Shown here piece after piece: positions 61,230-64,000 of a DNA stretch of 64,000 bases (its first letter is position 1; every line of letters starts with the position of its first letter). The notes beneath the pieces are model-generated. The model worked only from the letters and a program-made list of their open reading frames with translations, made no database searches and had not been told where the DNA came from. The stretch spans positions 1-64,000 of the forward strand of contig NZ_JAPEHU010000004.1 in assembly GCF_028823635.1 (NCBI RefSeq). The letters run 5' to 3'. Origin of the DNA: Demequina sp. B12. Lineage in GTDB: Bacteria > Actinomycetota > Actinomycetes > Actinomycetales > Demequinaceae. A program made the position numbers and the translations under genes.

Positions 61230-62924
61230 ATGACTTCGTTCGTGCGGCGTTTGGCTGCCCCAGAACCGGGCTGGACTATCAATGCAGATGTCATTGTGGT
61301 GGGCTCGGGCATCGCGGGCCTCACAGCAGCTTTGGAGCTGCGCACCAAGGTGGATCGCGTTTTGGTGGTCACGAAGGGTGTGCTGAGTTCGGGTTCGACA
61401 GTGTGGGCACAGGGCGGTATTGCGGCGGCGCTGCACCCTGAGGACACTCCTGAGGAGCACTTCGAGGACACCCTCACGGCGGGCGTGGGGCTGTGTTCTG
61501 AAGAGTCGGTGCGTGCGCTGGTCACCGAGGGGCCTGACCGGGTGCGTGAACTCGTGGGTCGCGGCGCGAACTTCGACACGGGCCCCGATGGTGGGATCAC
61601 GTTGACACGTGAGGGTGGCCATCATCGGGATCGCATCGCCCATGCAGGCGGCGACGCCACGGGGGCGGAGATTTCCCGGGCGCTCATTTCTCATCTGGAT
61701 ACGGTGCGCAACGATCCGGGCATCGAGGTCATCGAGCATGCGATGGTCGTCGACCTCCTCACGGCTGCTCCGGATGCTGATGGTCGCCCTGGCCCGGTTT
61801 GTGGGGTGACGTTGCACATCATTGGTGAGGGTTCCCGTGATGGCGTCGGTGCCGCATTGGCGAAGTCAGTGATTATTGCCACCGGTGGCATTGGCCAGGT
61901 GTTCCGTGCCTCGACGAATCCGACCTCGTCGACGGGTGATGGTTTGGCTGCGGCGCTGCGTGCGGGTGCTGCGGTGGCGGACTTGGAGTTTGTGCAGTTC
62001 CATCCCACGGTGTTGTGGCAGGGGGCCGCGGCGCGTGGTCAGCAAGCGTTGATCTCTGAGGCGGTTCGCGGCGAGGGGGCTTACCTGCTGAATGCCGATG
62101 GTGAGCGGTTCATGGTGGGGCGTCATCCGATGGCCGAGTTGGCTCCGCGCGATGTGGTGAGCCGGGGCATCGTGGCCATGATGGAAGAGGAGGACTCGGA
62201 GAACGTGTTCCTCGACTGTCGTCATCTGGGCGGCGCCTTCCTGCAGGACCGTTTCCCGACCATCTTTGAGCGACTTGCGGAGCAGGGCGTCGATATGGCG
62301 CATGACCTGATCCCGGTGGCTCCGGCCCAGCACTATCACTCGGGCGGCATTCTCACGGATTTGCGGGGGCGCTCAACGCAGGCGGGCTTGTATGCGATTG
62401 GTGAGGCGGCGTGCACGGGCGTGCACGGGGCGAACCGGTTGGCGTCGAACTCATTGCTGGAGGGGTTGGTGTTTGGCAAGCGTGCGGCGGCCGATGCTGC
62501 GGCGACAGTTGCCAGTGGCACGGTACGGCAGCACGAACCTGTCGACAGGCCTGGTCCTACGGCGTTGGTGCCAGCAGCGACGAGGACTCAGATTCAGACG
62601 ATTACCCAGCGCGGAGCGGGCCCGTTGCGTGATGCGGAGGGCTTGACTCGGGCAGGGGAGAAGCTAGCGAGGATCCGCCAGCGCTATCAGACGGAACCGG
62701 CGGCGTCGGGTGCTCCGCAGATCGCTGAGTGGGAGTCGTCGAACGTCTTGGCGACAGCATCGTCCCTGGTGGCGGTGGCTTTGGAGCGGCAGGAGACCCG
62801 CGGCGGTCACGTGCGTGAGGACTTTCCGGAGACGGACAACCTGCACTGGCGGGTGCGGGTGGCGGCTCACCTGAATGCGGATGGCGATCTGAACGTGGTG
62901 CATGCGCCGCTTGAGTTGGGCTAG
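61230..62924 (+). CDS. nadB: L-aspartate oxidase
   Basis: The 564-aa flavoprotein has the FAD dinucleotide loop VVGSGIAGLTAALEL, the substrate-site GGHHRDRIAHAGGDATG, the ATGGIGQVF region and the C-terminal FAD motif GVHGANRLASNSLLEGLVFG (20 residues). It makes iminoaspartate for NAD synthesis. nadA and nadC, often adjacent, are not seen here; the downstream gene is an unrelated ABC component. Confidence 0.95.
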   Translation: MTSFVRRLAAPEPGWTINADVIVVGSGIAGLTAALELRTKVDRVLVVTKGVLSSGSTVWAQGGIAAALHPEDTPEEHFEDTLTAGVGLCSEESVRALVTEGPDRVRELVGRGANFDTGPDGGITLTREGGHHRDRIAHAGGDATGAEISRALISHLDTVRNDPGIEVIEHAMVVDLLTAAPDADGRPGPVCGVTLHIIGEGSRDGVGAALAKSVIIATGGIGQVFRASTNPTSSTGDGLAAALRAGAAVADLEFVQFHPTVLWQGAAARGQQALISEAVRGEGAYLLNADGERFMVGRHPMAELAPRDVVSRGIVAMMEEEDSENVFLDCRHLGGAFLQDRFPTIFERLAEQGVDMAHDLIPVAPAQHYHSGGILTDLRGRSTQAGLYAIGEAACTGVHGANRLASNSLLEGLVFGKRAAADAAATVASGTVRQHEPVDRPGPTALVPAATRTQIQTITQRGAGPLRDAEGLTRAGEKLARIRQRYQTEPAASGAPQIAEWESSNVLATASSLVAVALERQETRGGHVREDFPETDNLHWRVRVAAHLNADGDLNVVHAPLELG

Positions 62925-62934
62925 TCGCGTCGTT

Positions 62935-62971
62935 ACATAGTTGAGACTTGTTTAGTCAACATTGACTATGT
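62935..62971. promoter_or_regulatory. Nested inverted repeats upstream of the ABC substrate-binding gene
   Basis: TAGTCAA-CA-TTGACTA (62953-62968) is a perfect 7-bp inverted repeat. A wider pair ACATAGT (62935-62941) / ACTATGT (62965-62971) overlaps it. The spacing fits a dimeric regulator such as a TetR- or GntR-type protein. The AT content is far above the surroundings, so the promoter is probably here too. Confidence 0.5.
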
Positions 62972-63020
62972 TACCTTCGCTCCACCAGTCAACGGTGATT
63001 GGTAGACGAAGGGAATACCC

Positions 63021-64000
63021 ATGGCTCACACGTCCCCGGGAAGCCATCGCTTCCGTGGTGCCAGCACGGTTTCCACCGCTCTCGCCGCCGCAGTGCTGCT
63101 CACTGCATGCGGCTCGAACGTGGAAGCAACGTCATCTGCGCAAGGCGCAGCTGACGTCTCCGACGCCTGCACTCGCAACCAAGAGGCCGGCACCATCACC
63201 TACATCTCCGGCTACGGATACTCTGCCTCCGCCGGCCAGCTCGACGTGTTCCTCGCGGAGGAACTCGGTTACTTCGACGACCTATGCCTTGACGTCGAGA
63301 TCAACGCCTCAGGTGCCAACGGCCAGCAGCTCGTGTCCTCCGGCCAAGCCCAGTTCACTGCACTCGGATCTGCCTCTGACGTGATGCTGGCTGCCGCCAA
63401 CAGCGACAACCTCACAGCCGTCGCCACGTACGGCACCACCCCGCCCTTCTCCATCTTTGGCAACGAGAAGCTGGACAGCCTCACCGACCTCGAAGGTGGG
63501 TCACTGGGCTACTTCATCAACCTCACGCCCATCGCGATCGGCATGCTCGATGCTGCCGGCGTCGACATGGACCAGGTCGAGCAGATCAAGATGACCAACT
63601 ACGACCCCACGGTGGTGGTGCGCGAACAGGTCGACGCGATCGTCGGCTACGCCTCGAACCAGCCGGAAGCGTTGCGCGCAGCGGAACTCCCGTTCAGCGA
63701 GTTCTTGCCCTCCGACCTGGGCGTGGAAGGCACCTACAACGTGATGGAAGTCAACACTGCCTTCCTCGAGGAGAACCGCGAGGTCGCTGCCGACTTCATG
63801 CGCGCCTCCCTCAAAGCGCTGCAGTACTGCCTCGACGAAACCGACGCCTGCATCGACACCATCGCCCGGCTCGCCGAGGAAGGCGACCAAGGTGCAGCCT
63901 TCCCGCGCGAACAGTTGGCACGTACCTGGGCAGTCGAGTCCGCATGGGTCCGCACCTCCGAAGGTGGCGCTCCCGGAGTGCAGCAGGCAGCCCTGTGGGA
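63021..64000 (+). CDS. ABC transporter substrate-binding lipoprotein (NMT1/THI5-like), partial at the window end
   Basis: At least 326 codons are open from ATG 63021 (GAAGGGA upstream) to the end of the window. The lipoprotein signal has lipobox LLTACG. The mature protein shows the type of binding fold used for pyrimidine-thiamine precursors, sulfonates or nitrate (DVFLAEELGYFDDLCLDVEI, SGQAQFTALGSASDVMLA, LEGGSLGYF in pieces). Several extra Cys (DACTRN, FDDLCLDV, QYCLDETDACID) could form disulfides. The ligand cannot be named. No TPP riboswitch signature is visible in the 96-nt leader. Confidence 0.88.
   Translation, partial: MAHTSPGSHRFRGASTVSTALAAAVLLTACGSNVEATSSAQGAADVSDACTRNQEAGTITYISGYGYSASAGQLDVFLAEELGYFDDLCLDVEINASGANGQQLVSSGQAQFTALGSASDVMLAAANSDNLTAVATYGTTPPFSIFGNEKLDSLTDLEGGSLGYFINLTPIAIGMLDAAGVDMDQVEQIKMTNYDPTVVVREQVDAIVGYASNQPEALRAAELPFSEFLPSDLGVEGTYNVMEVNTAFLEENREVAADFMRASLKALQYCLDETDACIDTIARLAEEGDQGAAFPREQLARTWAVESAWVRTSEGGAPGVQQAALW

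Noticed and set aside
62925-63020. TPP riboswitch before the THI5-like substrate-binding protein
   Set aside because: The leader is only 96 nt, AT-rich, and shows operator-like inverted repeats but no CUGAGA-type conserved core.

Overview
This window is high-GC, gene-dense chromosomal DNA from an actinobacterium, most likely of the order Micrococcales (Cellulomonas/Demequina-like). The evidence is the gene order dacB-tilS-hpt-...-ftsH-folE-folP-folB/K-DUF3180-PH proteins followed by the DUF2520-panC-panD-nadB run, frequent GTG starts, stop/start overlaps (ATGA, GTGA), and a monoderm envelope (NlpC/P60, CAP lipoproteins, an LPATG protein, Tat-exported proteins). The genus is inference.

Layout. 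1-100: 3' half of a tRNA-Thr(CGT) whose 5' anticodon-stem strand does not pair, plus a terminator; it looks like the distal attachment site of an element lying left of the window. 113-11291: housekeeping and small regulatory genes (S4 RNA-binding protein, tocopherol cyclase-like protein, NarL-type two-component system, CPBP protease, PadR with AarF/UbiB kinase, MTHFR-like protein, DUF389 membrane protein, L,D-transpeptidase lipoprotein). 11498-18335: two paralogous secreted surface proteins. The larger contains almost identical 369-bp tandem repeats and is split by a 5-nt deletion inside one of them. 18635-24907: a D-lactate dehydrogenase-like FAD/Fe-S protein, two CAP-domain lipoproteins, a low-molecular-weight tyrosine phosphatase and a DUF4012 protein.

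24964-43602 is an envelope and exopolysaccharide island. It holds an LPATG protein, a priming glycosyl-phosphotransferase, GDP-fucose synthesis (gmd, fcl), glycosyltransferases, an acetyltransferase, a glycerophosphotransferase-like enzyme, a Wzy-like polymerase and a Wzx-like flippase. These are followed by an unusual operon: nucleotidyltransferase, PqqD-like protein, Wzz/BY-kinase, a catalytically dead LMW-PTP domain fused to an HprK-like kinase, and a second PqqD-like protein. Three Tat-exported small proteins follow directly. This operon is the best candidate here for an undescribed system.

43615-64000: metX, an NlpC/P60 endopeptidase, ppa, then the conserved core dacB-tilS-hpt | DUF559 cassette | ftsH-folE-folP-folBK-DUF3180-PH-PH-DUF2520-panC-panD-nadB, and a partial ABC substrate-binding lipoprotein. 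The DUF559 gene sits between hpt and ftsH, which are normally adjacent, and is flanked by two 105-nt palindromic repeats.

Across the window, a GTGA-N6-TCAC palindrome recurs upstream of at least five envelope genes, and 9-bp-period TGTGAC direct repeats lie upstream of three. Together they suggest a shared envelope regulon.
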